DNA of 64,000 nt from Granulibacter bethesdensis CGDNIH1 (lineage in GTDB: Bacteria; Pseudomonadota; Alphaproteobacteria; Acetobacterales; Acetobacteraceae): contig NC_008343.2 in NCBI RefSeq assembly GCF_000014285.2, positions 1 to 64,000 on the forward strand, in the 5' to 3' direction. Positions 1 through 8,928 of the stretch are shown here, piece after piece. A program made the translations under genes and the position numbers. Positions within the stretch are counted from its first letter, which is position 1. The number at the start of each line of letters is the position of its first letter. The notes beneath the pieces were generated by a model, which was not told where the DNA came from, ran no database searches, and saw only the letters and a list, made by a program, of their open reading frames with translations.

Positions 1-153
1 GATTCATCGACAATGGTGCGACAGGGCCGGCCATCACAAAGCCGGGAACAAGAAGATATATCAGAGCCGGGTACACAGGGCAGAGGCTGGATGCAAGCCC
101 GCCATGTGCACCATTGGCGTTTTCACCACCGCCGGGCAGTTCATAAAGACCTT

Positions 154-1575
154 ATGACCCAGCCACGCTCTTCCCGGCCAGTATCATCGAGAATACTGGC
201 GCTCATCGTCTCCGCTGCGCTGTTCATGGAGTTGATGGACGGAACCATTCTGGCCACGGCCCTGCCTCAGATGGCGCAGAGTTTTGACGTTGCCCCCCTG
301 CAAATGAGCGTGGCGCTGACGGCTTATCTCCTCAGCCTGGCAGTGTTCATCCCGGCATCGGGCTGGATGGCGGATCGCTTCGGCAGTCGCCGGATTTTCA
401 TGGGGGCCATTGCCTTGTTCGTAACCGGGTCGATGGTCTGTGGCATGGCAAATGCCCTGCCGGAAATGGTCATCGCCCGGCTGGTGCAGGGTGCGGGCGG
501 GGCCATGATGGTGCCGGTAGGACGGCTGTTACTGTTAAGGAACGTGCCGCGCCATGAGCTGGTCTCCGCTATTGCGTGGATGACTATTCCGGCCACATTG
601 GGGCCTGTCCTGGGACCGCCTGTCGGCGGGTTTTTGACGACATGGCTGTCATGGCGCTGGATTTTCTACATCAATCTGCCCATCGGATTGATTGGCATGG
701 GTCTTGCGGCACGGTTCGTTCCCAATGTGACTGAGGCAGAGCTTCGTCCGCTTGATGTCAAGGGACTTTTGCTTTCGGGAACGGCTCTGGCCTCTCTGTT
801 ATGGGCCATGGAAACGCTCGGCAGAGGCCCGTCAGGCACAGATGGAATGGCTCTGTCCAGCGCCGCCATTCTGACCCTGATCGGACTGGGCAGCGGATGG
901 CTGTATTTGCGGCATAGCAGGACTATCCCTCATCCGATCCTCAACCCGATGCTGATGCGTATCCGTACCTTCCGACTATCGGTGTTGGGAGGCGCGTGCA
1001 GCCGGGTGGTGGCAGGAGCCATGCCGTTCCTGCTGCCCATGACGATGCAACTCGGCATGGGCATGAGTGCTGCTGAAAGTGGATCACTGACCTTTGTCGG
1101 GGCTGCCGGCTCACTGTTGATCCGGCCATGGGCCGCCGGAATTTTACGCCGTTTCGGTTTCCGGCGCGTGATGATCTGGAATGGCGCCCTGTCCAGTACG
1201 GCCGTGTTGCTCTGTGCGACATTTCAGCCATCCTGGCCGCATGGATGGTTTTTTCTGGTACTGGCTCCGGCCGGGCTGTTTCAGGCGCTTCAGTTCATTG
1301 CCTACAATACCATCGCCTATGCTGATGTCCCGCGTGAACGGATGAGCGAGGCCACCAGCTTCTACACGACGTTTCAGCAGATGACGCTGTCGGCTGGTAT
1401 TTGTATTGCCGGTATCTCCGTCAGTCTCTCCATGCTTGCAGGGCCCCGTACGCAGCCCGATATGACTGATTTCGCAACCGGCTTCGTGACCATTGCCACT
1501 ATTTCGGCACTGGCCATTCTCTGCGCATCCCGGCTCAACAGCACGGATGGGCAAGATCTGAGTAGAAAAGCCTGA
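154..1575 (+). CDS. MFS multidrug-type transporter (DHA2/EmrB-like)
   Basis: Predicted inner-membrane proton-driven efflux pump of the major facilitator superfamily. The N-terminus carries a first membrane segment followed by the motif LMDGTILATALPQMA, typical of DHA2/EmrB-type drug exporters. The loop WMADRFGSRRIF is the MFS motif A between helices 2 and 3, and GPPVGGFLTTWLSWRW matches motif C. The frame is open from position 13, but the upstream residues are Arg/His-rich and unlike a transporter. I therefore take the ATG at 154, giving 473 residues, close to the family length. It converges on hemE with only 16 bases between the stops. Substrate cannot be told from sequence, and no periplasmic adaptor or regulator gene is next to it. 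Confidence 0.85.
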   Translation: MTQPRSSRPVSSRILALIVSAALFMELMDGTILATALPQMAQSFDVAPLQMSVALTAYLLSLAVFIPASGWMADRFGSRRIFMGAIALFVTGSMVCGMANALPEMVIARLVQGAGGAMMVPVGRLLLLRNVPRHELVSAIAWMTIPATLGPVLGPPVGGFLTTWLSWRWIFYINLPIGLIGMGLAARFVPNVTEAELRPLDVKGLLLSGTALASLLWAMETLGRGPSGTDGMALSSAAILTLIGLGSGWLYLRHSRTIPHPILNPMLMRIRTFRLSVLGGACSRVVAGAMPFLLPMTMQLGMGMSAAESGSLTFVGAAGSLLIRPWAAGILRRFGFRRVMIWNGALSSTAVLLCATFQPSWPHGWFFLVLAPAGLFQALQFIAYNTIAYADVPRERMSEATSFYTTFQQMTLSAGICIAGISVSLSMLAGPRTQPDMTDFATGFVTIATISALAILCASRLNSTDGQDLSRKA

Positions 1576-1591
1576 CCTTGCCCGGCCCGTT

Positions 1592-2623
1592 TCAGATTGT
1601 TCTGATCAGGTTCAACAATTCGGCCACATGCTCCGGCGGTGTCTGCGGTACAATGCCGTGGCCGAGATTGAAGATATGCGGATGTCCCGCCATAGCCTGA
1701 CGAATCGAGGATACTTCCCGCCTCATGGCCTCTCCACCCGCGCGTAAAGCCAGGGGATCGAGATTGCCTTGCAGCGCTATTTCCGCAGGCACCATTTTGC
1801 GCGCCATGGCCGGATCAACGGAGGTATCCATTCCAACCGCATTGACCCCGGTTTCTGAAGCATAATTCTGTAGCAATGTGCCAGCCAACCTTGGAAAACC
1901 GATCACCGGCACCGATGGATGACGCGCTTTCAGCGCTGCAGTGATCTGGCGTGCCGGTGCAGTTACCCAACGGGCAAAACTGAGCGGAGACAGTAAACCG
2001 GCCCAGCTGTCGAACAGCATCAGCACTTCCGCCCCTGCTTCGACCTGTGCTGACAGATAGGTGATGGTTGCTTCTGTCAGGCGGGCGATCAGACGGTCAA
2101 AAGCCTCGGGATTTGTGTAGGCGAAATGCCGGGTGCGGGGGAATTCCTTGGCGCCCCCTCCATCGACCATGTAGCAGGAGACGGTAAACGGAGCGCCGGC
2201 AAACCCGATCAGCGTCGTTTCTGGATGAAGCTGCTGAAGCTGTTCGCGAACCCGTGTGACGGTTTCCATAATCGGAGCAATCCGCGGGATCAGCTGGCTG
2301 AAATCGAGCCGGTCGATATCCGCTTCTTCAAGTTTCGGCAGTACGGGGCCTTCACCCTCGGCAAAATGCAGCCCGTAGCCCAAAGCCCATGGCAACATCA
2401 GAATATCGCTGAACAGAATGGCTGCATCCATTCCGAAACGGCGAATAGGTTGCAGGGTTACTTCCGCTGCCCATTCGGGATGGGTGGCAAGACCGAGGAA
2501 GCTGCCTGCTTTTGCTCTGACCTCCCGATATTCGGGCAGATACCGACCTGCCTGACGCATCAGCCAGACGGGAGGAACGGGGAGTGCTTCACCACGGAGC
2601 ACGCGCAGGATCGGTTTGTTCAT
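1592..2623 (-). CDS. hemE: Uroporphyrinogen decarboxylase
   Basis: HemE removes four carboxyl groups from uroporphyrinogen III to give coproporphyrinogen III in haem synthesis, in the cytosol. The 343-residue protein has the family length and both signatures: PPVWLMRQAGRYLPEYR near residues 18-34, containing the substrate-binding arginines, and GFAGAPFTVSCYMVDGG in the middle. DSWAGLLSP and NLGHGIVPQTPPEHV near the C-terminus are also typical. The gene reads away from the probable replication origin lying just upstream of its start. hemE next to oriC is a well-known arrangement in Caulobacter, Rickettsia and other alphaproteobacteria. Confidence 0.97.
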   Translation of the reverse strand: MNKPILRVLRGEALPVPPVWLMRQAGRYLPEYREVRAKAGSFLGLATHPEWAAEVTLQPIRRFGMDAAILFSDILMLPWALGYGLHFAEGEGPVLPKLEEADIDRLDFSQLIPRIAPIMETVTRVREQLQQLHPETTLIGFAGAPFTVSCYMVDGGGAKEFPRTRHFAYTNPEAFDRLIARLTEATITYLSAQVEAGAEVLMLFDSWAGLLSPLSFARWVTAPARQITAALKARHPSVPVIGFPRLAGTLLQNYASETGVNAVGMDTSVDPAMARKMVPAEIALQGNLDPLALRAGGEAMRREVSSIRQAMAGHPHIFNLGHGIVPQTPPEHVAELLNLIRTI

Positions 2624-2998
2624 AAGACCTGCTTAAAAAGGATAAAGAAGAAAAGGAAAAGGGAGGGGAATAGATAGAACCCTGTGGATAACGTGGTACC
2701 CGGAATCCGGATTTTACTACGTACTTTATCCACACCGAAAGATGCAGATAAGTAACTGATAGATAAAGTGAAACAGCATTTATCCAGAAAACTTTTCACA
2801 TGGGTGTACGATTCATGCCCAGTACCCGTGATTCGTGAGTTTGTCCCCTTGTTTCGGTACGCATGGTTTGCGACCTTGGTGGAAAGAGGGGTTATCCCCG
2901 GTACTACGGTAATTCACTAAGGTGATTCAGGACCGCGCCTTCCGGAAGTCAGCACATTGCTGAAGGATGGGCGGGAGACAGGAAAATGGATTCGGGTC
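2624..2998. other. Probable chromosomal replication origin (oriC)
   Basis: This 375-base gap between hemE and the PPDK regulator holds no gene. It contains two perfect DnaA boxes TTATCCACA in opposite orientation, at 2683-2691 (minus) and 2726-2734 (plus). A one-mismatch box TTATCCAGA lies at 2780-2788 and a weaker TTATCCCCG at 2892-2900. Four GANTC sites (about 2810, 2830, 2924 and 2989), the CcrM methylation target, crowd its right half. A purine-rich AAAGG/GATAAAG stretch lies at 2637-2670. Alphaproteobacterial origins characteristically lie beside hemE, and parAB-rsmG-mnmG follow about 7 kb away. Boxes and context are seen; origin function is inferred. Confidence 0.75.
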
Positions 2999-3850
2999 AT
3001 GACCGCACATCGCATGAATCTGCATCTGGTCTCCGATGCCACCGGAGAAACGCTCAATTCCATAGCGCGGGCCACTGTCTCCCAGTTCGAGCATGCCCAG
3101 ATCATCTATCATCGCTGGTCCCTGATCCGAACCCGTTTTCAGCTTCATCGTGTCCTTGAGGGGATCGAGGCTGAACCCGGTCCTGTCCTGTCAACGCTGA
3201 TAGAGCCGGGATTGCGCAGTGAGCTGGAGAATTTCTGTTCCCGGATCGGGATTGCGGTGGTGCATGTGCTGGATCCGGTTCTGTCCCTGCTGCAACACCA
3301 TATCGGGGAACAGGCAATAGCCCGACCCGGTCGTCAGTATGTGCTGGATGCCGATTATTTTCGCCGGATCGATGCCATGCATTTCGTGTTGGCGCATGAT
3401 GATGGCCAGGCTCAGGTCGGGATCAATGAGGCCGATCTGTGTCTGGTCGGGGTATCACGCTCCTCTAAAACGCCGACCTCGTTCTATCTTGCCAATCGTG
3501 GCGTCAAGGCAGCCAATATTCCGCTTGTTCCCGGCTTGCCGGAACCGCCCGGTCTGGAAGCGCCCATTGTACCCGTGATTGGCCTGACCATCGATCCGGA
3601 AGCCCTGATCGAAATTCGCCGCCACCGGCTCAAACTGATCGGTGGCCAGCCGAATGTGCAGCAGAATACCGCTTATGTTGATCTGGAGTCCGTCAAGGCC
3701 GAACTGATCTGGGCGCGGCGTCTCTGTGCGCGGAAAGGCTGGCCGGTGATTGATGTCACCAGACGTTCGATCGAGGAAACGGCGGCCACTGTGCTGCAAC
3801 TGGTGGAGGCATGGCATGAGCGGCGGCGGTCCTTGCCTCCCGGTGGTTAG
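2999..3850 (+). CDS. Pyruvate,phosphate dikinase regulatory protein (kinase-pyrophosphorylase, DUF299)
   Basis: Family members are bifunctional: they inactivate pyruvate,phosphate dikinase (or PEP synthase) by ADP-dependent phosphorylation of a threonine and reactivate it by Pi-dependent pyrophosphate release. The sequence shows the N-terminal [17 protein letters not shown] motif and the P-loop-like [18 protein letters not shown] in the second half. The start at 2999 ([10 protein letters not shown]) is chosen over 2957 because conservation begins there; 3014 is also possible. It is the first gene to the right of the probable origin, followed 44 bases later by maf. Control of PEP supply would matter in a cell that also carries PEP carboxylase and a serine cycle, but its target enzyme is not in the window. 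Confidence 0.88.
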
Positions 3851-3894
3851 CCGCGCCATAGCCGGATCCTTCATCGTCAGGACGGAGCCATGCC

Positions 3895-4488
3895 ATGAAG
3901 CTTATTCTTGCCAGCGCCTCTTCTGCCCGGCGGTCCATGCTCGAACAGGCTGGAATTGATGCCGAAAGCATCCCGGCTGCTGTTGATGAAGATATGGTAA
4001 AGCAATCCATGCGGGCTGAAGGCGCTTCTGCTGCGGAGACGGCGACAGCTTTGGCCCATCTGAAGGCTGAACGGATTTCGCGGCGTTATCCGGATTCTGT
4101 GGTCATCGGGTCCGATCAGCTGCTGGTCTGTGAAGGTGCATGGTTCGACAAGGCCCCCGATCTGGAAAGGGCGCGCGCCCGGTTGCTGGATTTTCGGGGG
4201 AGGGCGCATCATCTCGTCACCTCGGTGGTCTGTGCGAAAGGGGGCAGCCGTCTCTGGCATCACGTCGAGACGCCCTGCCTGCATATGCGCCGCTTCAGCG
4301 AGGATTTCCTGAACCGGTATCTGGCACAGGAGGGGGAGGCACTGCTGGGCAGTGTCGGGTGCTATCGGCTGGAAGGACCGGGTATCCAGTTGTTCGATCG
4401 TATCGAGGGTGATTATTTTTCCATTCTTGGCATGCCTTTGCTGCCCTTGCTGGGCTTTCTGCGGCAGCATCAGGCTTTGACGGTATAG
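3895..4488 (+). CDS. maf: Maf-like nucleoside triphosphate pyrophosphatase
   Basis: Maf proteins hydrolyse non-canonical or modified nucleoside triphosphates to the monophosphate and PPi, and some are tied to septum control. The 197-residue product opens with LILASASSARRSMLEQAG, the family signature (S/T-x-R-R at residues 10-14). It continues with VIGSDQLLV containing the catalytic aspartate, and GCYRLEGPGIQLFDRIEGDYFSILGMPL near the C-terminus. The subfamily substrate (dTTP/UTP versus m7GTP) was not resolved. In many alphaproteobacteria maf lies in this origin-linked cluster ahead of aroE, coaE and dnaQ; here leuS follows instead, across a 66-base structured leader. Confidence 0.93.
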   Translation: MKLILASASSARRSMLEQAGIDAESIPAAVDEDMVKQSMRAEGASAAETATALAHLKAERISRRYPDSVVIGSDQLLVCEGAWFDKAPDLERARARLLDFRGRAHHLVTSVVCAKGGSRLWHHVETPCLHMRRFSEDFLNRYLAQEGEALLGSVGCYRLEGPGIQLFDRIEGDYFSILGMPLLPLLGFLRQHQALTV

Positions 4489-4528
4489 GAGGAAACCAGG
4501 GAGTCCTCAGGGTTTCCCTTGTCAAGAA

Positions 4529-4553
4529 AACGGCTGTGAGGAATACAGCCGTT
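4529..4553 (+). promoter_or_regulatory. Hairpin presenting the leuS Shine-Dalgarno in its loop
   Basis: A perfect 9-bp stem, AACGGCTGT (4529-4537) with ACAGCCGTT (4545-4553), encloses the 7-base loop GAGGAAT. This loop is the only good ribosome-binding sequence before the leuS ATG at 4555. A second smaller stem, GGAAACC (4491-4497) with GGTTTCC (4511-4517), lies just upstream. The structure is seen; a role in translational control is inferred. Confidence 0.55.
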
Positions 4554-4554
4554 C

Positions 4555-7182
4555 ATGACCGACAGCATCACCGATCTCCAGAGCGATCAGCGCCCGGACC
4601 GTTCCTATGACTTTGCCAGCGCCGAACGGCGCTGGCAGTTGGCCTGGACCGAGCGGGCCTGCTTTACCGTTCCTGATGTGCCTGATCCGGGCGCCAGAAC
4701 CTATTATGTCCTTGAAATGTTCCCGTATCCCAGTGGGCAGATCCATATGGGGCATGTGCGTAATTATACGCTTGGGGATGTGGTGGCACGTTACAAGCGT
4801 GCTCAGGGCTATCAGGTGTTGCATCCCATGGGATGGGATGCGTTCGGATTGCCGGCCGAGAATGCGGCACGGGAACGCGGTGTGCATCCGGGGCAATGGA
4901 CCTGGAACAATATTGCCGCCATGCGCGGTGAATTGCAGCGCATGGGTCTGTCCATCACCTGGGAACGCGAATTCGCCACCTGTGACCCTTCCTATTATGG
5001 CCATCAGCAGGCTCTGTTTCTCGATTTCCTGAAAAAAAATCTGGTGGAGCGCCGGGAGAGCTGGGTCAACTGGGATCCGGTTGATGAAACCGTGCTGGCC
5101 AATGAACAGGTCATTGACGGCAAAGGCTGGCGCTCCGGCGCGCCGGTGGAGCGGAAGAAGTTGTCGCAGTGGTTCCTGCGCATCACCGACTATGCTGAAG
5201 AATTGCTGGCAGGGCTGGATCAGCTCGATCGTTGGCCCGAGCGTGTCAGGGTTATGCAGTCCCGCTGGATCGGTCGCAGTGAAGGAGCCAGGCTCCGTTT
5301 TCCATTGGTCGAGCCGCTGGGTGATCAGCGTGAGATCGAGGTTTATACCACCCGCCCTGACACGCTGTATGGCATGTCATTCGTGGCTATTGCTGCGGAT
5401 CATCCTGTGGCGGCAGCACTGGCGGCACATCATCCTGCTCTGGCTGCTTTCGTTGCTGAATGCCGTTCTCTCGGCACCAGTGAAGCTGCCATTGAAGCCG
5501 CCGAGAAACGCGGTTTCGATACCGGGTTAAGGGTCAAGCATCCTTTCTGTGATGAGACTTTTCCGGTTTGGATCGCGAATTTCGTGCTGATGGATTACGG
5601 CACCGGCGCCGTCTTCGGCTGCCCGGCGCATGATCAGCGCGATCTGGATTTCGCCCGCAAGTATGATCTGTCCGTCACGCCGGTGGTTTTGCCATCTGAT
5701 CAGGATGCGGCCAGCTTCACGATCGGCAGGAAGGCTTATGACGGGGATGGCATTCTTTTTAACTCCGGACCTTTCGATGGGCTGACCCCGGATGCCGCCA
5801 GACGGGAAGCCATTACCCGGCTGGAAGCAATGGGTTGGGGGCAGGGTGTCACCAATTGGCGTCTGCGGGATTGGGGTGTCAGCCGGCAGCGTTACTGGGG
5901 CTGCCCCATTCCCATCATCCATTGCGATCAGTGTGGTCCGGTTCCGGTGCCCGCCGATCAGTTGCCCGTTACTTTGCCGGAAGATGTGACGTTTGACCGT
6001 CCCGGCAACCCGCTGGATCATCATCCAAGCTGGAAACACGTGACCTGCCCCTCCTGTGGTGCGGCAGCCGTGCGGGAGACCGATACGTTTGATACTTTTG
6101 TCGACAGTTCCTGGTATTTCGCACGGTTTGCCAGCCCGCATGCGCATGTGCCTGTCCTGAAGGAAGCGGCGCAAAACTGGCTGCCGGTTGATCAGTATAT
6201 TGGCGGGATTGAGCATGCCATCCTGCATCTGCTCTATGCCCGGTTCTTTACCCGGGCCATGGCCGATACCGGCCATGTACCAGTCAGGGAGCCGTTTGCC
6301 GGGCTGTTCACGCAGGGCATGGTGACGCATGAAAGCTATCGTGCTGCCGATGGACGCTGGCTTTCGCCAGTCGAGGTTACTCGTCATGGCGAGACGGTGG
6401 TCGAGACGGCAACCGGCGAACCGGTTCAGGTCGGTCGCGGCGAGAAAATGTCCAAATCCAAGCGCAATACCGTGGCACCGGGAGAAATCTTCAACCGCTA
6501 CGGAGCCGATGCGGCGCGTTGGTTTATTCTCTCTGACAACCCGCCCGAGCGGGATATGGAGTGGACCGATGCCGGGGCTGTCGGTGCATATCGATTTGTC
6601 CAGCGCCTCTATCGTCTGGCCGAGGCGGTTGCGCGCATCGCAAAGGAGGAAACAAACCGGGACGATGCTTCATCCGATGCGGCGATGACGTTACGGCGTA
6701 TGACCCACCGTACGGTGGCTGCGGTGACAGAAGCACTGGAGGGCTTCAACTTCAACGTTGCTGTGGCGCGGGTTTACGAATTCGCCAATGCTCTGACTGA
6801 AGCAGAAAAGAAAGCTGCTGAACCGGGCATGACAGCGGCCCGGGTTGAGGCCATCACCCTGTTGTCACGAATCATCGCACCGATGATGCCGCATCTGGCA
6901 GAGGAAATGGCCACACTGATCGAACAGGGGCCGAAGCTGGTTGCCGAGCAGGTCTGGCCATCTGCCGATCCTGCGCTGCTGGTGGTGCAGTCGGTCACTA
7001 TAGCGATTCAGGTCATGGGCAAATTGCGCGCCACCCTCGACATTTCCCCCGATGCTGATCAGGACAGTGTTATTGCGCAGGCTGAAGCCGATCCGAATGT
7101 TGTGCGGGCGCTGGAAGGAAAGCGCGTGGTCAAGCGCATCTATGTTCCCAACCGCATCGTCAATTTCGTTATTGCCGGATAG
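4555..7182 (+). CDS. leuS: Leucyl-tRNA synthetase
   Basis: Charges tRNA-Leu with leucine in the cytosol. The 875-residue protein has the class I signatures HMGH (residues 64-67, in [13 protein letters not shown]) and KMSKS (about 631-635). Between them lies a CP1 editing domain with [20 protein letters not shown], the threonine-rich editing motif. GCPIPIIHC and [12 protein letters not shown] are typical of bacterial LeuRS. The C-terminal ending [10 protein letters not shown] is also conserved. Length is normal and no gap is visible. It is followed by lptE and holA in the same direction, a common alphaproteobacterial order. Confidence 0.98.
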   Translation: MTDSITDLQSDQRPDRSYDFASAERRWQLAWTERACFTVPDVPDPGARTYYVLEMFPYPSGQIHMGHVRNYTLGDVVARYKRAQGYQVLHPMGWDAFGLPAENAARERGVHPGQWTWNNIAAMRGELQRMGLSITWEREFATCDPSYYGHQQALFLDFLKKNLVERRESWVNWDPVDETVLANEQVIDGKGWRSGAPVERKKLSQWFLRITDYAEELLAGLDQLDRWPERVRVMQSRWIGRSEGARLRFPLVEPLGDQREIEVYTTRPDTLYGMSFVAIAADHPVAAALAAHHPALAAFVAECRSLGTSEAAIEAAEKRGFDTGLRVKHPFCDETFPVWIANFVLMDYGTGAVFGCPAHDQRDLDFARKYDLSVTPVVLPSDQDAASFTIGRKAYDGDGILFNSGPFDGLTPDAARREAITRLEAMGWGQGVTNWRLRDWGVSRQRYWGCPIPIIHCDQCGPVPVPADQLPVTLPEDVTFDRPGNPLDHHPSWKHVTCPSCGAAAVRETDTFDTFVDSSWYFARFASPHAHVPVLKEAAQNWLPVDQYIGGIEHAILHLLYARFFTRAMADTGHVPVREPFAGLFTQGMVTHESYRAADGRWLSPVEVTRHGETVVETATGEPVQVGRGEKMSKSKRNTVAPGEIFNRYGADAARWFILSDNPPERDMEWTDAGAVGAYRFVQRLYRLAEAVARIAKEETNRDDASSDAAMTLRRMTHRTVAAVTEALEGFNFNVAVARVYEFANALTEAEKKAAEPGMTAARVEAITLLSRIIAPMMPHLAEEMATLIEQGPKLVAEQVWPSADPALLVVQSVTIAIQVMGKLRATLDISPDADQDSVIAQAEADPNVVRALEGKRVVKRIYVPNRIVNFVIAG

Positions 7183-7246
7183 GGTTCACAGGGTTGGGTA
7201 GCGGTCCGTCCGCGCGGTTGGCCGCAAAGAGGGAAAAGCTTTGATC

Positions 7247-7281
7247 CACGGGCTTGTCTGACGCACACAGACAGGCCCGTG
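7247..7281 (+). promoter_or_regulatory. Strong hairpin in the leuS-lptE gap
   Basis: A 14-bp stem pairs CACGGGCTTGTCTG (7247-7260) with CAGACAGGCCCGTG (7268-7281), with one G-U pair and a 7-base loop. No T-tract follows, so it is not a canonical terminator. It ends 18 bases before the lptE start, directly ahead of the purine-rich ribosome-binding region. It may set lptE expression or protect an mRNA end. Confidence 0.45.
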
Positions 7282-7299
7282 TGGGATAGGGAAAAGACC

Positions 7300-7860
7300 A
7301 TGGACCTGAAACGCCGCACGCTACTGTCACTGGGTGGGTTGCTACTGCTGCCTGGTTGTGGGTGGCATGCCGTCTATGCGCCGGGCAAGGACGGTGCCCT
7401 TACCCCTGTTCAGGAGCAGCTCAGAGCTATCTCTGTGGCGCTGATCAGTGATCATAATGGCGTGCTGCTGCGTCAGGCATTGCAGAATCGCTTTGATTAT
7501 ACAGGCGGAAGCAAACTTCCTCGCTATGAGCTGTCGGTTTTTTATACCGTTAATAACGAGAGTGCCGGGATCATGCCCGATAACTCGACCACCCGGCTCA
7601 GGATGCATGGGATCGCCAACTGGACCCTGACGGCTGACGATCTGAAAAAAACGATTCTGACCAAAGGACGTGCTTACACACTCGATGGCATTGATCTGTC
7701 GAATGGTCAGTTCTTTGCCATGGATATCAATTCGGAAACGGTCCTGCGCCGTATGGCAGAGGAACTTGCCAACCAGATTACGCTTGATCTTGCCCAGTAT
7801 TTCGAAAAAAAACAGGCAGATGAAGCAATAAAGCCCGTTGCTTCAGACAGCAAAGGCTGA
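7300..7860 (+). CDS. lptE: LPS-assembly lipoprotein LptE
   Basis: LptE is the outer-membrane lipoprotein that plugs the LptD barrel and helps insert lipopolysaccharide. The ATG at 7300 gives 186 residues beginning MDLKRRTLLSLGGLLLLPGCGW: a positively charged start, a hydrophobic stretch and a lipobox ending at Cys21. The mature part is small and basic to neutral, with low overall conservation as usual for LptE. The family call therefore leans on the lipobox, length and position between leuS and holA, the standard neighbourhood of lptE (rlpB). An in-frame start at 7279 would precede the signal peptide and is less likely. Confidence 0.85.
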   Translation: MDLKRRTLLSLGGLLLLPGCGWHAVYAPGKDGALTPVQEQLRAISVALISDHNGVLLRQALQNRFDYTGGSKLPRYELSVFYTVNNESAGIMPDNSTTRLRMHGIANWTLTADDLKKTILTKGRAYTLDGIDLSNGQFFAMDINSETVLRRMAEELANQITLDLAQYFEKKQADEAIKPVASDSKG

Positions 7861-7872
7861 GGTGCAGCCTGC

Positions 7873-8928
7873 ATGAAATTTGATGCACGTCAGGCGGAAG
7901 CATTTTTGCGTCAGCCTGATCAGGCTGTGCGGGCTGTGCTGCTTTACGGGGATGATCATGGTTTGGTCCGTGAGCGCGGGACCAGTCTGACACGGCTGGT
8001 AGCAGGGCAGATTGATGATCCTTTTCGTGTTATCGAACTGGCCGCGGAACAGGCGGCCGATCTTCCCAATGAAATGGCGGGTCTGTCCCTGACGGGCGGC
8101 CGTCGTGTCATCAGAATCAGGGAAGCGGCCGACATTTTCGCTGCCCCTCTGCAGGCCGGTCTGGAGAGGCAGGGGGAAGCGCTGGTCATTCTGGAAGCAG
8201 GGACATTGACGCCACGCTCCAAGCTTCGTGTGCTGGCCGAGAAAATGGCCAGTGCAGCCTCCATTGCCTGTTATCCCGATGAAGGTAGAAGCCTGTCCCA
8301 GACTATTCAGGATTCTCTGGCCCGGGATCGTGTTTCCATTGAGGCTGATGCGCTGAAATGGCTCTGCGATCATCTGGGGGCTGATCGTGCCCTGACGCGG
8401 CGTGAAATCGACAAGCTTGCCCTGTATGTCGGTCAGGATGGAACCGCGACAATAGAGGCAGCACATGCCTGTATTGGCGACCTCGCCGGATTGTCATTGG
8501 AAGATGCACTGTATGCGTCTGTCATCGGTGACATTTCAGGCGCTGAACGCGCCCTGTCACTGGCTCTGTCGGAGGGTACGACCTCGATTGCCGTGGTCAG
8601 AATGGCGCTTCAGCATATGCAGCGGCTTCGCAAGCTGCGTGCGGTGATGCAGGAAAACGGAACAAGCGCGGCTGAGGCTGTCAGGCAGGCAAAGCCTCCG
8701 GTTTTCTTCAAACGGGTACCCGCTTTTACGAAGGCTCTCACGCTCTGGCGGGATGAGATGCTGGCCGCGATCTGCGACATGCTTTGGCAGGCCGAGAAAG
8801 CCTGTAAGCAGAGCGGTGCCCCTGATGAGACCATCTGTCGTCAGGCGGTCATGAGTATCGCTCTGCGGGCACGTCAGGCTGCTGCCAGAGGGGTTTTTAA
8901 CAAGGGGTTTAACGGGTCAGCAGGGTGA
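7873..8928 (+). CDS. holA: DNA polymerase III delta subunit
   Basis: HolA is the clamp-loader subunit that opens the beta sliding clamp. The 351-residue protein begins MKFDARQAEAFLRQPDQAVRAVLLYGDDHGLVRERG, the usual delta N-terminus with the degenerate P-loop region. It continues with LTRREIDKLALYVG and the C-terminal helical collar typical of alphaproteobacterial HolA. It follows lptE by 12 bases and is probably co-transcribed with it. Its last 20 bases overlap the 3' end of the convergent parB gene. Confidence 0.93.
   Translation: MKFDARQAEAFLRQPDQAVRAVLLYGDDHGLVRERGTSLTRLVAGQIDDPFRVIELAAEQAADLPNEMAGLSLTGGRRVIRIREAADIFAAPLQAGLERQGEALVILEAGTLTPRSKLRVLAEKMASAASIACYPDEGRSLSQTIQDSLARDRVSIEADALKWLCDHLGADRALTRREIDKLALYVGQDGTATIEAAHACIGDLAGLSLEDALYASVIGDISGAERALSLALSEGTTSIAVVRMALQHMQRLRKLRAVMQENGTSAAEAVRQAKPPVFFKRVPAFTKALTLWRDEMLAAICDMLWQAEKACKQSGAPDETICRQAVMSIALRARQAAARGVFNKGFNGSAG

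Noticed and set aside
1-153. Open frames before the MFS gene, including an in-frame N-terminal extension from 13 and a minus-strand frame with a hydrophobic stretch running off the edge
   Set aside because: The extension is Arg/His-rich and unlike transporters. The minus-strand frame has no clear start codon and too little sequence remains to identify it.
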